From positions 2,046,001 to 2,110,000 of the forward strand of contig CBDFIO010000002.1 in assembly GCA_965248155.1 (NCBI GenBank): 64,000 nucleotides of DNA, read 5' to 3'. Below the pieces are notes generated by a model. The model made no database searches. It worked only from the letters and a program-made list of their open reading frames with translations, and had not been told where the DNA came from. Position numbers and translations under genes: made by a program. Position 1 is the first letter of the stretch; the number at the start of each line of letters is the position of its first letter. Below are positions 18,812 to 28,163 of this stretch, piece after piece. The DNA is from RFSX01 sp965248155. Lineage in GTDB: Bacteria > Bacteroidota > Bacteroidia > Chitinophagales > Saprospiraceae.

Positions 18812-21800
18812 ATGAGAAAAATTACTATCCTTTCAATCTTACTGTTCACCCTTGGAACAGGTTTATATTGCCAGAATGATGTAGATCTGAGCGAAGCTCT
18901 TGGAATTATTTTTCCTGAACAGGATACTGGCGCGGTTAGAGCGGCTTACGAAGTTATGGGTAAGAACATTCCACCGGGAATGATAGTGAGATTACCGGGA
19001 GAGGGACTGTTTGGTTTTGATTCTTTTTTTGATATATGGGCGGAAATGACAGTAGATCCAAACGAACCTTTCAAACTACCAAAGGTTGATACCAGTTCCA
19101 TTGTTGCCCCGGAAGAAGGGATGATGGTTATGAACACCGACGGTAAAGTTGCAGCATATTCTTCCGGAGGAGGTTGGCAACATACCCAATTTGGCTATAG
19201 GAATCCCGAAACTCCTGGAGCTATTTGCATACCACAAATTAAAGATGCAGACCAGGACACGAAAGTATATGTAGATAATATTCCAAGTACCGATCCTGAT
19301 ACTATTGCTTTTCAAGCAGATGGTTTGTTAAGGTGGGCAATGTATCAGAACACTTTTGAAAACAGGAATGATGATGGTAATGTATTTATAGGTAAGAAAG
19401 TTGGAATGACAACATCCTTGGGTTCAGGCAACAATACGATTGTAGGAGATAGTGCTTTTGTAAGTAATGGCTCAGGAATTTGGAATTCTGCTTTAGGTAA
19501 AAAAGCACTATTCAATAATGAATCGGGTTCTGGAAATGTAGCAATAGGAAATCAAACCTTAGAAAACAACAATGGACATTTTAATGTGGCTGCAGGCTCA
19601 AATGCTATGGAAATGAACACGACTGGAGCCGCAAATATTGCAATAGGACCAGTAGCATTGCATACAAATTCAATAGGGAATCTTAATGTAGCGATTGGGA
19701 TTGCATCTCAGTTTAGTAATGATACTTTATCGAATGTTATATCTATTGGGGATTCAACATTGTATGCAAATACAGCGGGAGAAGCGAACACTGCTTTAGG
19801 ATCAAGATCGCTAAGACATAATGTTGATGGATCTAATAATACTGTGGTTGGACAAGTTTCAATGTACTCTAATTTGACGGGGATGTTCAATGTTGCAATC
19901 GGAGACAGCACACTTTACTATAATAATAATGGTTCTGATAATACAGCTGTAGGAAGTTCGGCTTTACAACATAATAATAATGGAATTGCAAATACTGCTT
20001 TTGGTTCTCAAGCATTATATTCAAATGTAGGTGGACTTGAAAATTCAGCATTTGGGACTTCTGCCCTGAGGAAAAATACTAGTGATTTTAATTCAGCATT
20101 TGGAAATGCTGCCTTAGCATTGAATACGATTGGATCTAGCAATACAGCTTTTGGGTTTAGAGCAATGCAGTTCAACACATCCGGCAACTCTAATGTAGCT
20201 ATAGGACAACAAGCTTTAAATATGTCCGACACAATTTCAAATATAGTAGCCATTGGTGATTCCGCATTATATCACAATGGTATAAATGCAGTCCCGGACC
20301 AACCTACAGATGGATTTTATAACACCGCAGTCGGAAGTAAAGCCTTAGCTTTTAATGAAAATGGTCGCCTAAATACAGCTCTTGGTTATCATGCTTTAAT
20401 GAATAATGTTGGTGGAGATTGTGGAGGAATGTATGATGTCAATGGTAATTGCTCCTTAGGAGATCAGAATACAGCAGTCAGTGCTGGTGCTGGAGAGAAC
20501 AATACATCTGGAGCAGCTAATACTTTTCTGGGCCAAGGAGCCGGCTTTACAAATACAACAGGAGGAGAAAATACATTCGTCGGAAGCGGGGCAGGTAGCC
20601 TGAATATATCAGGAGGAGCCAATGTATTCATCGGACAAGCATCGGGAGGAGGAAACGATATAGGTAGCTTGAATGTATTCATAGGAGAAGCATCAGGTGT
20701 TTGGAATACATCAGGAATCGGGAATATACTAATTGGTGAGGACGCAGGTTATGCTAATGGCGGAGCTCATAGAAACACCTATCTCGGACAAAGAGCTGGT
20801 CGTGATGTCATCGCTGGTGGATCGAATGTAGCTCTAGGGTCACATGCTTTACATGGGGATTCCCTATCCACAATCAATAATACCATTGCCATTGGAGATA
20901 GCAGCTTGTTTTCTCTGGGTGCCGGAATGAATAATACTTCTGTTGGGTCTAAATCACAGAGAAACAACACAAGTGGGAGTAACAATACTTCACTTGGGTT
21001 TGAAAGCTTATACAATAATACAACGGCTTCAAATAACATAGCGATTGGAGATTCTACGCTTTTTAATAATACCATCAATTCGAGAAATATAGCTATCGGA
21101 AATAGAGCACTATTTGAAAACAGTAATCCAAATACATTGAACAATTTTTCTGATAATGTCGCGATTGGATTTAAATCAATGCAACAAAATGGAATGGGAG
21201 CAACACTTTCGACACAGGGAACAAAAAATATTGCATTAGGAAATTTTAGCTTACAAGCAAATACTCTTGGTTCTTATAACACTGACTTAGGACACCAGTC
21301 ATTATATAACAATACTATTGGAATTTGCAATACAGCAATTGGTAATGATGCACTTATTTCTAATGAGACAGGTAACAACAATACAGCTGTAGGTAGTTTT
21401 GCACTTCATAATAATGAAGAAGGAAATGACAATATTGCAATAGGAGAAAAGGCTATGTTTTCTGACTCTTCTGAACACTACAATATTGCAATTGGTTCTA
21501 AATCTATGATTACGAATAAAGAAGGACATAACAATATTGCTATAGGTGCTGATGCCCTAAGTCTGAATAAGACGATCTCAAATACTATAGCAATTGGAGA
21601 TTCTAGTTTATTTCACAATGGCAGCAATATATTATTTGCAGGTGAAGGAGAATGTAATACCGCAGTTGGGTCAAAGTCTTTGTATTTTATGGATTTTGGT
21701 TCCTCAAATACGGCGTTAGGTTCGAAAGCCGGGTATTTTTCAAATGGAAATTCGAATGTTTTTATTGGGAAAGAAGCTGGGTTCTCTAATAATATTGGCA

Positions 21801-22522
21801 ATGGAAGTACTTATGTTGGTGCTTATACAGGTAATGTCGACACCTCAGGATTTGAGAATACTTTTATAGGATTTAGCGCCGGAATGAATTCATATGCTCA
21901 GGATATTTCAAATGTATTTATAGGAGCCCATGCAGGTGAAAACACATTGATGAGTCCACAAAATGTAATGAGCGGAAACTCTGCAGGATTCGCTTCAACA
22001 AGCCAAGGTTATAATGTATTCGTTGGATTCAATTCAGGTGCAATAAATGCAGGTCTGGGGCAAAATGTTTTTGTAGGAGATAATTCTGGAGCTTCAAACA
22101 TACTTGGGGAGGGTAATGTCTTTCTAGGATCAGCAGCAGGTCAAAATAATACCGGCACACATAATATTATTATTGGCTATCTGGCAGGCGATTCGGGAGC
22201 AATGGATGTTGATAATTCGATTTTTATCGGGCATAAAGCTGGAGAATCTGAAACTGCAGACAATAAATTGTACATTGAAAATTCGAACTCTTCAAGTCCA
22301 TTAATAGGAGGAGACTTTAGTACTGACGAAGTAACGATTAATGGTAGTCTCGAAGTAAAAACGACAACTGGGGGAATGATCATGCCAAGATTAACAGCAG
22401 TTGAGGCAGGAGTATTGGCAGGTGTTATTGATGGAACAATGATATATGTTATAACGACCGACGCTACCTTTTTAGCAGTAGGATTCTATGGAAGAGAAAG
22501 TGGTAGCTGGGTCAAGTTATAA
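18812..22522 (+). CDS. Giant secreted YadA-head-like repeat protein
   Basis: The start at 18812 gives a signal peptide (RKITILSILLFTLGTGLYCQ); the ATG at 18764 would add 16 residues before it. 1236 residues. From about 195 to 1130 the protein is made of dozens of units of the form N-T/V-A-I/V-G-x3-L-x2-N-x2-G (for example NTAVGSSALQHNNNG), the left-handed beta-roll repeat of YadA/Hep_Hag heads. A few units are longer with IGDSTLY. The C-terminus (GMIMPRLTAVEAGV, DGTMIYVITTDATF, GSWVKL) is a fibre tip module known from Bacteroidota and phage-tail-like proteins. No S74, T9SS or YadA anchor is seen, so attachment is unclear. Divergent from the S74 fibre gene. Confidence 0.8.
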   Translation: MRKITILSILLFTLGTGLYCQNDVDLSEALGIIFPEQDTGAVRAAYEVMGKNIPPGMIVRLPGEGLFGFDSFFDIWAEMTVDPNEPFKLPKVDTSSIVAPEEGMMVMNTDGKVAAYSSGGGWQHTQFGYRNPETPGAICIPQIKDADQDTKVYVDNIPSTDPDTIAFQADGLLRWAMYQNTFENRNDDGNVFIGKKVGMTTSLGSGNNTIVGDSAFVSNGSGIWNSALGKKALFNNESGSGNVAIGNQTLENNNGHFNVAAGSNAMEMNTTGAANIAIGPVALHTNSIGNLNVAIGIASQFSNDTLSNVISIGDSTLYANTAGEANTALGSRSLRHNVDGSNNTVVGQVSMYSNLTGMFNVAIGDSTLYYNNNGSDNTAVGSSALQHNNNGIANTAFGSQALYSNVGGLENSAFGTSALRKNTSDFNSAFGNAALALNTIGSSNTAFGFRAMQFNTSGNSNVAIGQQALNMSDTISNIVAIGDSALYHNGINAVPDQPTDGFYNTAVGSKALAFNENGRLNTALGYHALMNNVGGDCGGMYDVNGNCSLGDQNTAVSAGAGENNTSGAANTFLGQGAGFTNTTGGENTFVGSGAGSLNISGGANVFIGQASGGGNDIGSLNVFIGEASGVWNTSGIGNILIGEDAGYANGGAHRNTYLGQRAGRDVIAGGSNVALGSHALHGDSLSTINNTIAIGDSSLFSLGAGMNNTSVGSKSQRNNTSGSNNTSLGFESLYNNTTASNNIAIGDSTLFNNTINSRNIAIGNRALFENSNPNTLNNFSDNVAIGFKSMQQNGMGATLSTQGTKNIALGNFSLQANTLGSYNTDLGHQSLYNNTIGICNTAIGNDALISNETGNNNTAVGSFALHNNEEGNDNIAIGEKAMFSDSSEHYNIAIGSKSMITNKEGHNNIAIGADALSLNKTISNTIAIGDSSLFHNGSNILFAGEGECNTAVGSKSLYFMDFGSSNTALGSKAGYFSNGNSNVFIGKEAGFSNNIGNGSTYVGAYTGNVDTSGFENTFIGFSAGMNSYAQDISNVFIGAHAGENTLMSPQNVMSGNSAGFASTSQGYNVFVGFNSGAINAGLGQNVFVGDNSGASNILGEGNVFLGSAAGQNNTGTHNIIIGYLAGDSGAMDVDNSIFIGHKAGESETADNKLYIENSNSSSPLIGGDFSTDEVTINGSLEVKTTTGGMIMPRLTAVEAGVLAGVIDGTMIYVITTDATFLAVGFYGRESGSWVKL

Positions 22523-22531
22523 ATGAAAATG

Positions 22532-23752
22532 TCAAACTTTTTCTTTCGAAAAATGCAAATAGTAGATAATGATACCCACAGGCATTAATACAGAAGCAAA
22601 GAGCAGAATCTCATAGAAATAGGGTAAAAAGCCAACTGAAGACCAGAACATTATGCCCTGAAGAAAGAGAAGTATTTCTGAAACAATAAATCCAGCCAGG
22701 AAAAGGAAAATGCCTTTCCTGGCTTTTTTATTTGGAACCTGCATGAAAAGCCCATTCATCGCAAGAATGAACAGACTCATAAATCCCAGCACCATCAAAT
22801 GAATAAAGCCTATAACAAAATTTCTTATTGTGTAAGACATTGTGGCTACATAAGGAACAGCAACTGCTGTTTGCACAACAATTTTTAATACAAGACATGT
22901 AAAAGCCAGAGTAAGTAGGAAGTAGACCCATGATTCTAATTCTGATCGAATAGCCTTTTGTAATGGGCTTAATATTTTAATAAATAGGATAAGACTGAAC
23001 AATTGAATTATTACTCCGGCGCTATTAATCCAGAAGATATATTTATCCGGGGTAGACCAGCTTACTGCCAATGCAAAAGTCAAAACACATGAGATGGTTA
23101 ATAATTGATAGAAGCGAATACTTAATACTTTATTAAACTCAATTCCTCTGGTTTCAAAAATTCGAAATATAATCGCCAACATTGCAAAAATAAACCACCC
23201 ATTAAATTGGAAGTGAAGGAAAAATTGAATGGCACCATAATACAATGCATCCCTTCCATAATTAAGGAGAATAGGACTTAATGACCATGTTCCCAAAGAA
23301 GAGATAAATAAAAATATCAGAGCCGTTTTTAAAAATAATTTAGACAGACTTTTTGAAGCTCTACTTTTAGCTAAATCTTTAAATACAAAAACAACAAAGA
23401 AATAGCTCAGAACAATATGTGATGAGGAAAAAATAATAGAGAATAAACCATAACCTTGAATAGGAAAGCTTATCAGCATTCCAAGAAGAACAAGTTGAGT
23501 AGCCCAGAAAAGGATTACATATTTCTTAGAAAACAGTTTGAAACTCCTGATTATAAAAATATAGAGACCGGAATAAAGCCAGCCCAACATGGCTATGTGA
23601 GAATGTGCATGTCTTATATTTTTATATTCTATCCAATTAGGTAACTCAAAGACAAAAGCGCTCCTTAGTATTACACCGAATAAACCGGCTAGAATAAATG
23701 ACCAAAGAGCAACTTTAGTCCATGAGTATAATTGCTTTTTTGAAATGTCCAA
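22532..23752 (-). CDS. Multi-pass membrane protein, NnrS/haem-copper-oxidase-like
   Basis: 406 residues with about 12 hydrophobic segments. Conserved-looking histidines lie in membrane segments: RHAHSHIAMLGW (His48, 50, 52), FFLHFQFNGW, and GFIHLMVLGF. Such a pattern resembles NnrS proteins and cbb3-oxidase subunit I, which bind haem and copper, but the full oxidase set is not evident. It is the last gene of the minus-strand operon fasciclin-cytochrome c-this gene, divergent from nosZ, so a role in nitrogen-oxide or electron-transfer metabolism is likely (inference). Confidence 0.6.
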   Translation of the reverse strand: MDISKKQLYSWTKVALWSFILAGLFGVILRSAFVFELPNWIEYKNIRHAHSHIAMLGWLYSGLYIFIIRSFKLFSKKYVILFWATQLVLLGMLISFPIQGYGLFSIIFSSSHIVLSYFFVVFVFKDLAKSRASKSLSKLFLKTALIFLFISSLGTWSLSPILLNYGRDALYYGAIQFFLHFQFNGWFIFAMLAIIFRIFETRGIEFNKVLSIRFYQLLTISCVLTFALAVSWSTPDKYIFWINSAGVIIQLFSLILFIKILSPLQKAIRSELESWVYFLLTLAFTCLVLKIVVQTAVAVPYVATMSYTIRNFVIGFIHLMVLGFMSLFILAMNGLFMQVPNKKARKGIFLFLAGFIVSEILLFLQGIMFWSSVGFLPYFYEILLFASVLMPVGIIIYYLHFSKEKV

Positions 23753-23775
23753 AGCAGAATATCAATTTTCAAAAA

Positions 23776-24260
23776 TCAATTAACGCCTCTTTCTGCATCA
23801 TTTTTATAAATAAACTCGAGAATATCTCTAGCTTCTTCAGTAGATACATTTTGGTTAGGCATTCGCGTCAAACATTCCTCAAGTAATTTTTGAGCGGCAG
23901 GATCTTCAGCCAGATGACATCAACATTTGTAATCATATTCATGATCCATTCCGGTGTTCTTTTTTTAGTAAGACCTTCCCATCCTGGTCCGACGACACGC
24001 TTTGCTGTCAATTTATGACAAGCGGCACACTTCAACTCATAGATTCCCTCACCTCGTTCAGCCATAGCTTCATCAAGCGGGTCATTAAGCGTAACTTTTT
24101 TCGTTTCTCCTATACCCTTATTGGCTTTAGGTTTTTTCTTAGCTTTTTTCTCTTTCTTAGGAACATCGGGTTTTGAGCTCGAAGTTTTTGAGTCGCTGCA
24201 CGCAAATAGTGCAAAGGCAAGTAAGGCAAGTAAGGCAAGTAATATTGATTTTTTCATCAT
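23776..24260 (-). pseudogene. Class I cytochrome c lipoprotein, frameshifted
   Basis: Begins at MMKKSILLALLALLAFALFAC (24260 or 24257), a lipoprotein signal, then a Lys-rich linker and a cytochrome c domain with haem motif CAACH (ELKCAACHKL) and GPGWEGL. The frame is lost at about 23913-23917 and would stop early at 23868. Adding one base restores LAEDPAAQKLLEEC, the Met-containing segment LTRMPNQNV (axial Met) and a C-terminal helix, ending at 23776 with 161 residues. It may feed electrons to NosZ. A real mutation or an assembly error are both possible. Confidence 0.75.
24215..24241 (-). repeat. Three tandem copies of a 9-bp unit in the cytochrome signal peptide
   Basis: AGGCAAGTA three times in a row, encoding LLA repeats in the hydrophobic core of the signal peptide; copy number can change without a frameshift. 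Confidence 0.85.
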
Positions 24261-24276
24261 ATTTTTTTTAAGAAAA

Positions 24277-24843
24277 TTAAGATTCTGGCGGTAATAAAAC
24301 TGCATCTATAACATGTACATAACCATTTGATGCTTTTACTGAACCTAGAACATTCGCCCCATTCACCGTTGTTACTCCATCATTGGTTACCACTTTTACC
24401 TTGTCACCTGTAGCTTGTCCTATTCCCATAACACCTTTGATATTAGGGCCATAATAATTCCCCGGAGCAGCATGAAAAGTAATAATATGAGCTAGAGTTT
24501 CTTTGTTCTCAGGCTTTAACAGATCTTCCAAAACACCATCGGGAAGATTATTAAAAGCCTCATTTGTAGGTGCGAATACTGTTAGAGGGCCTGCATTGGT
24601 TAATACGTCTTGGAGTCCCGCAGCCATCACAGCTGCAGCCATCACAGCTGCAGCCAATGTCGAATGATCAGGGGAAGCTGCTGCGATTTGAAGAATATTT
24701 TTTTCAGATAATTCATCAACAACTCCAGATTGACCTTTTAATTCTTGAGTATCAATACCTGTTGAATCAGATTGTGTACTTGTTGTGTTTGTGCATTGCC
24801 AACTAAGACCTACACATAAAAAGATAATTAATAGAGTTTTCAT
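24277..24843 (-). CDS. Fasciclin (FAS1) domain lipoprotein
   Basis: 188 residues. Lipoprotein-type signal (LLIIFLCVGLSWQC). A single FAS1 domain covers about 45-185: NILQIAAASPDHSTLAAAVMAAG, PLTVFAPTNEAFNNLPDGVLEDLL, ILAHIITFHAAPG-like core, VTTVNGANVLGSVKASNGYVHVIDAVLLPP. FAS1 domains mediate adhesion or protein contacts. Its place directly upstream of the cytochrome c (16-base gap) and divergent from nosZ suggests a periplasmic partner of the N2O respiration system, which is inference. AAVMA is duplicated by a 15-bp tandem repeat. Confidence 0.88.
   Translation of the reverse strand: MKTLLIIFLCVGLSWQCTNTTSTQSDSTGIDTQELKGQSGVVDELSEKNILQIAAASPDHSTLAAAVMAAAVMAAGLQDVLTNAGPLTVFAPTNEAFNNLPDGVLEDLLKPENKETLAHIITFHAAPGNYYGPNIKGVMGIGQATGDKVKVVTNDGVTTVNGANVLGSVKASNGYVHVIDAVLLPPES
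24621..24656 (-). repeat. 15-bp in-frame tandem duplication in the fasciclin gene
   Basis: CAGCCATCACAGCTG occurs twice exactly (24621-24635, 24636-24650) with a partial third copy, lengthening the first FAS1 helix by AAVMA. Confidence 0.9.
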
Positions 24844-24885
24844 ACTTAAAATTTAAGGTGAAGGTAAAAACGCTCTCATATGTCA

Positions 24886-24905
24886 TGAATGATTAAAGTC
24901 ATTCA
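24886..24905. promoter_or_regulatory. Inverted repeat in the fasciclin-nosZ divergent region
   Basis: TGAATGA-6-TCATTCA, perfect 7-bp arms. It lies 43 bases before the fasciclin start and 104 before nosZ. The layout resembles sites of Crp/Fnr-type regulators without being a canonical FNR box. A second, smaller one (GAAGG-AACG-CCTTC) is at 24929-24942. Confidence 0.4.
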
Positions 24906-25008
24906 ATTCAATGATTTGGATTATGAAGGAAGGAACGCCTTCAATCTAATTTTGACATAATAAAATAATTTCACTAAGAAATTCAACAAAACTTAAAACA
25001 TTATTCAA

Positions 25009-26988
25009 ATGAAAATAAAAGGTCTTTATTACCAATCAGGAACCCTTATAATTGCATTAACGGTTTTTCTTTCTTTTTCTTCATGTAATACTAGTAATGT
25101 AAGCTCGGGCGCTCTATCAAATGATGTTGCGTCGCAAGTGTATGTTGCTCCGGGAGAATATGATGAGTTTTATGGTTTCTTTTCCGGTGGATTCAGTGGA
25201 CAAGTTAGCGTCTATGGATTACCTAGCGGAAGGTTATTAAAAGTTATTCCGGTCTTTTCTCAAGATGCTGAAAAAGGATGGGAATATAACGAAGAAACAA
25301 AACCTATGCTTGAAACAAGTTATGGATTTGTTCCTTGGGATGATGCCCATCACCCTGAATTATCACAAACCAACGGTGAAACCGATGGACGGTGGTTATT
25401 CATAAATGGAAATAATACCCCACGTGTTGCTCGTATTGATCTGAGCGTTTTTGAAACAACAGAAATTATTGAAATTCCAAACAGCGGAGGGAATCATAGT
25501 TCTCCTTTTACAACTGAGAATACAGAATATGTTATGGCTGGAACTCGATTTAGTGTTCCTATTCCACAAAAGGATGTAGCTATAGATAGTTATAAAGAAA
25601 ACTTCAATGGAATGTTAACTTTTATTAAGGTTGATGATGAAGGACATATGAATATTGCTTTCCAAATTCTTCTTCCAGCATTTGACTATGACCTGGCACA
25701 TTCAGGTAAAGGAAAATCTCATGGATGGACATTTTTCACAACATACAATACTGAAGAATCTCATACATTGAAAGAAGTGGGTGCTTCCCAGAATGATAAG
25801 GATTTTATAGCCGCAATCAATTGGAAATTAGCAGAACAATATATTGCAGAAGGTAAAGGAAGAGAAATAGCCGCACCTCACAGAGTTAACAGATATGATG
25901 AAGAAACTCATTCTGCGACTTCTACAGTTGTTCCTACTGTCAAAGTTCTAACACCAGCAGAATGTCCAGGGCTTGTTTATTTTCTACCAACTCCTAAATC
26001 CCCTCACGGTGTCGATGTTGATCCAACTGGAGAGTATATAATTGGAAGCGGAAAACTTTCAGCTGACTTAACAGCTCACTCATTTACAAATATGTTATCC
26101 GCTATTGAGAATGAAGAATTCGAAACGACAATTAGTGGAATTCCAGTTTTGAAGTATGACAAAGTAGTTGGTGGAGTTGTTAAAAAACCTGGACTAGGTC
26201 CATTACATACAGAATTTGATGATAAGGGTAATGCTTATACGACATTCGTCATATCCTCTACGGTCGTTAAGTGGAAAGTCGGAACATGGGAAGTACTCGA
26301 TAAAGTTCCAACTTATTACTCAGTAGGTCACTTGATGATTCCTGGTGGTGACTCTAAAAAACCACAAGGAAAGTATATGGTTGCTCTAAACAAAATTACC
26401 AAAGACAGATATTTGCCTACAGGCCCTGAGATGAATCACTCTGCACAATTGTATGATATTTCAGGAGATAAAATGAAACTCTTGCTGGATTTCCCTACAG
26501 TTGGTGAACCACACTACGCACAGGCGATATCTGCTGATAGAGTACAACCGAATAGTAAAAAATTCTATAAAATTGAAGATAACAAACATCCTTACAGAGC
26601 AATGGGAGAACGCGAAACAAGAGTAGAAAGAGACGGAAATACTGTTCATATATATATGACCTCAATTCGAAGTCATTTTGCTCCAGATAATATTGAAGGA
26701 ATTAAAGTAGGTGATGATGTCTACATCCATCTTACAAATTTGGAACAAGATTTTGATGTGCCTCATGGATTAGCTATTCAAGGTGCACTAACAGCTGAAC
26801 TATTAGTGATGCCCGGCCAAACTGAAACCATGTATTGGAAACCACAAAGAGAAGGTATTACAACATTTTATTGTACGGACTTCTGCTCAGCCCTCCATCA
26901 AGAAATGCAAGGATATATTCGCGTATCAAAACGCGGAGCAAATGTTGATCTTAAATGGAGTTTGGGTGAAGAGGATGAAGACTTGTAA
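25009..26988 (+). CDS. nosZ: Nitrous-oxide reductase NosZ, Sec-exported clade II
   Basis: 659 residues. Sec-type lipoprotein-like signal (LIIALTVFLSFSSC), not the twin-arginine signal of clade I. CuZ-centre histidine motifs include DDAHHPELSQTNG and GGNHSSPF, with later His-containing strands (LAHSGKGKSHGW, KSPHGVDVDPTG, LGPLHTEFDDKGN). The C-terminal cupredoxin domain holds the CuA site: DVPHGL and CTDFCSALHQEM (two Cys, His and Met). The enzyme reduces N2O to N2 in the periplasm as the last step of denitrification. It heads the nos cluster and is followed by a strong terminator, so downstream genes may have lower or separate expression. Confidence 0.97.
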   Translation: MKIKGLYYQSGTLIIALTVFLSFSSCNTSNVSSGALSNDVASQVYVAPGEYDEFYGFFSGGFSGQVSVYGLPSGRLLKVIPVFSQDAEKGWEYNEETKPMLETSYGFVPWDDAHHPELSQTNGETDGRWLFINGNNTPRVARIDLSVFETTEIIEIPNSGGNHSSPFTTENTEYVMAGTRFSVPIPQKDVAIDSYKENFNGMLTFIKVDDEGHMNIAFQILLPAFDYDLAHSGKGKSHGWTFFTTYNTEESHTLKEVGASQNDKDFIAAINWKLAEQYIAEGKGREIAAPHRVNRYDEETHSATSTVVPTVKVLTPAECPGLVYFLPTPKSPHGVDVDPTGEYIIGSGKLSADLTAHSFTNMLSAIENEEFETTISGIPVLKYDKVVGGVVKKPGLGPLHTEFDDKGNAYTTFVISSTVVKWKVGTWEVLDKVPTYYSVGHLMIPGGDSKKPQGKYMVALNKITKDRYLPTGPEMNHSAQLYDISGDKMKLLLDFPTVGEPHYAQAISADRVQPNSKKFYKIEDNKHPYRAMGERETRVERDGNTVHIYMTSIRSHFAPDNIEGIKVGDDVYIHLTNLEQDFDVPHGLAIQGALTAELLVMPGQTETMYWKPQREGITTFYCTDFCSALHQEMQGYIRVSKRGANVDLKWSLGEEDEDL

Positions 26989-26998
26989 AATAACACTT

Positions 26999-27039
26999 GA
27001 AGGAGCGGTGCAAATTAGACTCCGCTTCCTTCTTTTTTT
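26999..27039 (+). terminator. Rho-independent terminator after nosZ
   Basis: Arms GAAGGAGCGG (26999-27008) and CCGCTTCCTTC (27022-27032, one bulged T) followed by seven T. It stands between nosZ and the accessory genes and would reduce read-through. Confidence 0.78.
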
Positions 27040-27071
27040 ATCTCTCAAACCCAAACAATATTCAGCTTATC

Positions 27072-27665
27072 ATGAATCTAAAAACTGTCCTTAAAAAGCA
27101 CTTGGCTCAGATATTGATGATCCTTACAGGTCTACTCATTTTACTTTTATTTGTTTTTCCAATGTGGAGGATCACCTTATTAGCTCCTCAATACCCGGAC
27201 GGTGTCCACATGTTTATTTACATTAATAAGATCGGAGGTGCAACACCTGGAACCTTACAAAATATCAATATTCTGAATCATTATATAGGCATGAAACCTA
27301 TTGAACCGGATTCAATAGCAGAACTTAAATATTTTCCATTCATAGTTATTGGATTTTCTGCACTGGCCTTTTTGACAGCTTTAATAAATAACAAATACGC
27401 TTATTGTTTCTGGCTTGGGTTATTCACTATTGCTCTGGGCGTTTATGATTTTTACTTATGGGAATATGACTATGGTCATAATCTAGATCCTAAAGCTGCG
27501 ATGAAATTTGATGACTCCTTCCAGCCCCCATTAATCGGATCTAAAACAATCATCAATTTTATTGCAAAATCTTATCCTCACGTTGGAGGATGGATGTTGA
27601 TTATTTCTCTTTTCATGGCATCTTTTGCTAATCTAATTAAATTTAAAAAATTGAAGTTCGCATGA
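27072..27665 (+). CDS. Nos-cluster integral membrane protein
   Basis: The start at 27072 (MNLKTVLKKHLAQ) is chosen because the longer frame from 26997 runs through the terminator hairpin. 197 residues with four hydrophobic segments: ILMILTGLLILLLFVFPM, FPFIVIGFSALAFLTALI, YCFWLGLFTIALGVYDFYLW and GWMLIISLFMASFANLI, with a periplasmic-looking loop between the first two. Proteins of this kind occur in clade II nos clusters of Bacteroidota between nosZ and nosL; the biochemical role is not known to me. It overlaps nosL by four bases (ATGA), showing translational coupling. Confidence 0.7.
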   Translation: MNLKTVLKKHLAQILMILTGLLILLLFVFPMWRITLLAPQYPDGVHMFIYINKIGGATPGTLQNINILNHYIGMKPIEPDSIAELKYFPFIVIGFSALAFLTALINNKYAYCFWLGLFTIALGVYDFYLWEYDYGHNLDPKAAMKFDDSFQPPLIGSKTIINFIAKSYPHVGGWMLIISLFMASFANLIKFKKLKFA

Positions 27666-28111
27666 AAATAAAAAATGTAATATTTCTATTCTTGGGACTA
27701 GCAGCAATACTGCCTTCATGTGAAATCTCTTCTAAGGACATCAGCTATAATGAAGATCAATGTGCTTTTTGTAAAATGATAATTTCAGACAAAAGATTTG
27801 GTGCAGAGTTAGTAACCACTAAAGGCAAAGTATATAAATATGATGCTGTTGAATGTATGCTTCGTGTCCTGGTAGAAAACGGAGAAGATGAATACAAATA
27901 TATTATGCTGAATCATTTTGATAGTCCATCAAAACTTTATGACGGGAAACAATCTCATTTCCTTGTCAGTCAAAACCTTCCAAGCCCAATGGGTGGATTC
28001 TTAAGCGCATTTAAATCGAAATCAGCAGCTATGAAAGCTAAAGATGATCACGGAGGATCAGTATATGACATTGATCAGATAATTAACATTTATAAAGAAG
28101 ATGCCTCTTAA
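27662..28111 (+). CDS. nosL: Nitrous-oxide reductase copper chaperone NosL
   Basis: 149 residues. Lipoprotein signal with lipobox ILPSC (Cys20). The NosL motif CAFCKMIISDKRFGAE binds Cu(I) and is complete. NosL delivers copper to NosZ on the outer face of the inner membrane. It starts inside the stop of the previous gene and its end overlaps the MPLKL start of nosD (28101). Confidence 0.94.
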   Translation: MKIKNVIFLFLGLAAILPSCEISSKDISYNEDQCAFCKMIISDKRFGAELVTTKGKVYKYDAVECMLRVLVENGEDEYKYIMLNHFDSPSKLYDGKQSHFLVSQNLPSPMGGFLSAFKSKSAAMKAKDDHGGSVYDIDQIINIYKEDAS

Positions 28112-28163
28112 ATTGCAAAATATTATTACTTCTCTATTAATTATTTGTTTTTAAAATGGATTA

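Noticed and set aside
18946..22383. Several open frames on the minus strand under the YadA-like gene
   Set aside because: They are shadows of the repetitive coding strand; no start signals or known domains.
26997..27071. Longer N-terminus for the nos-cluster membrane protein
   Set aside because: It would start with TTG and translate through the terminator hairpin after nosZ; ATG 27072 is better.
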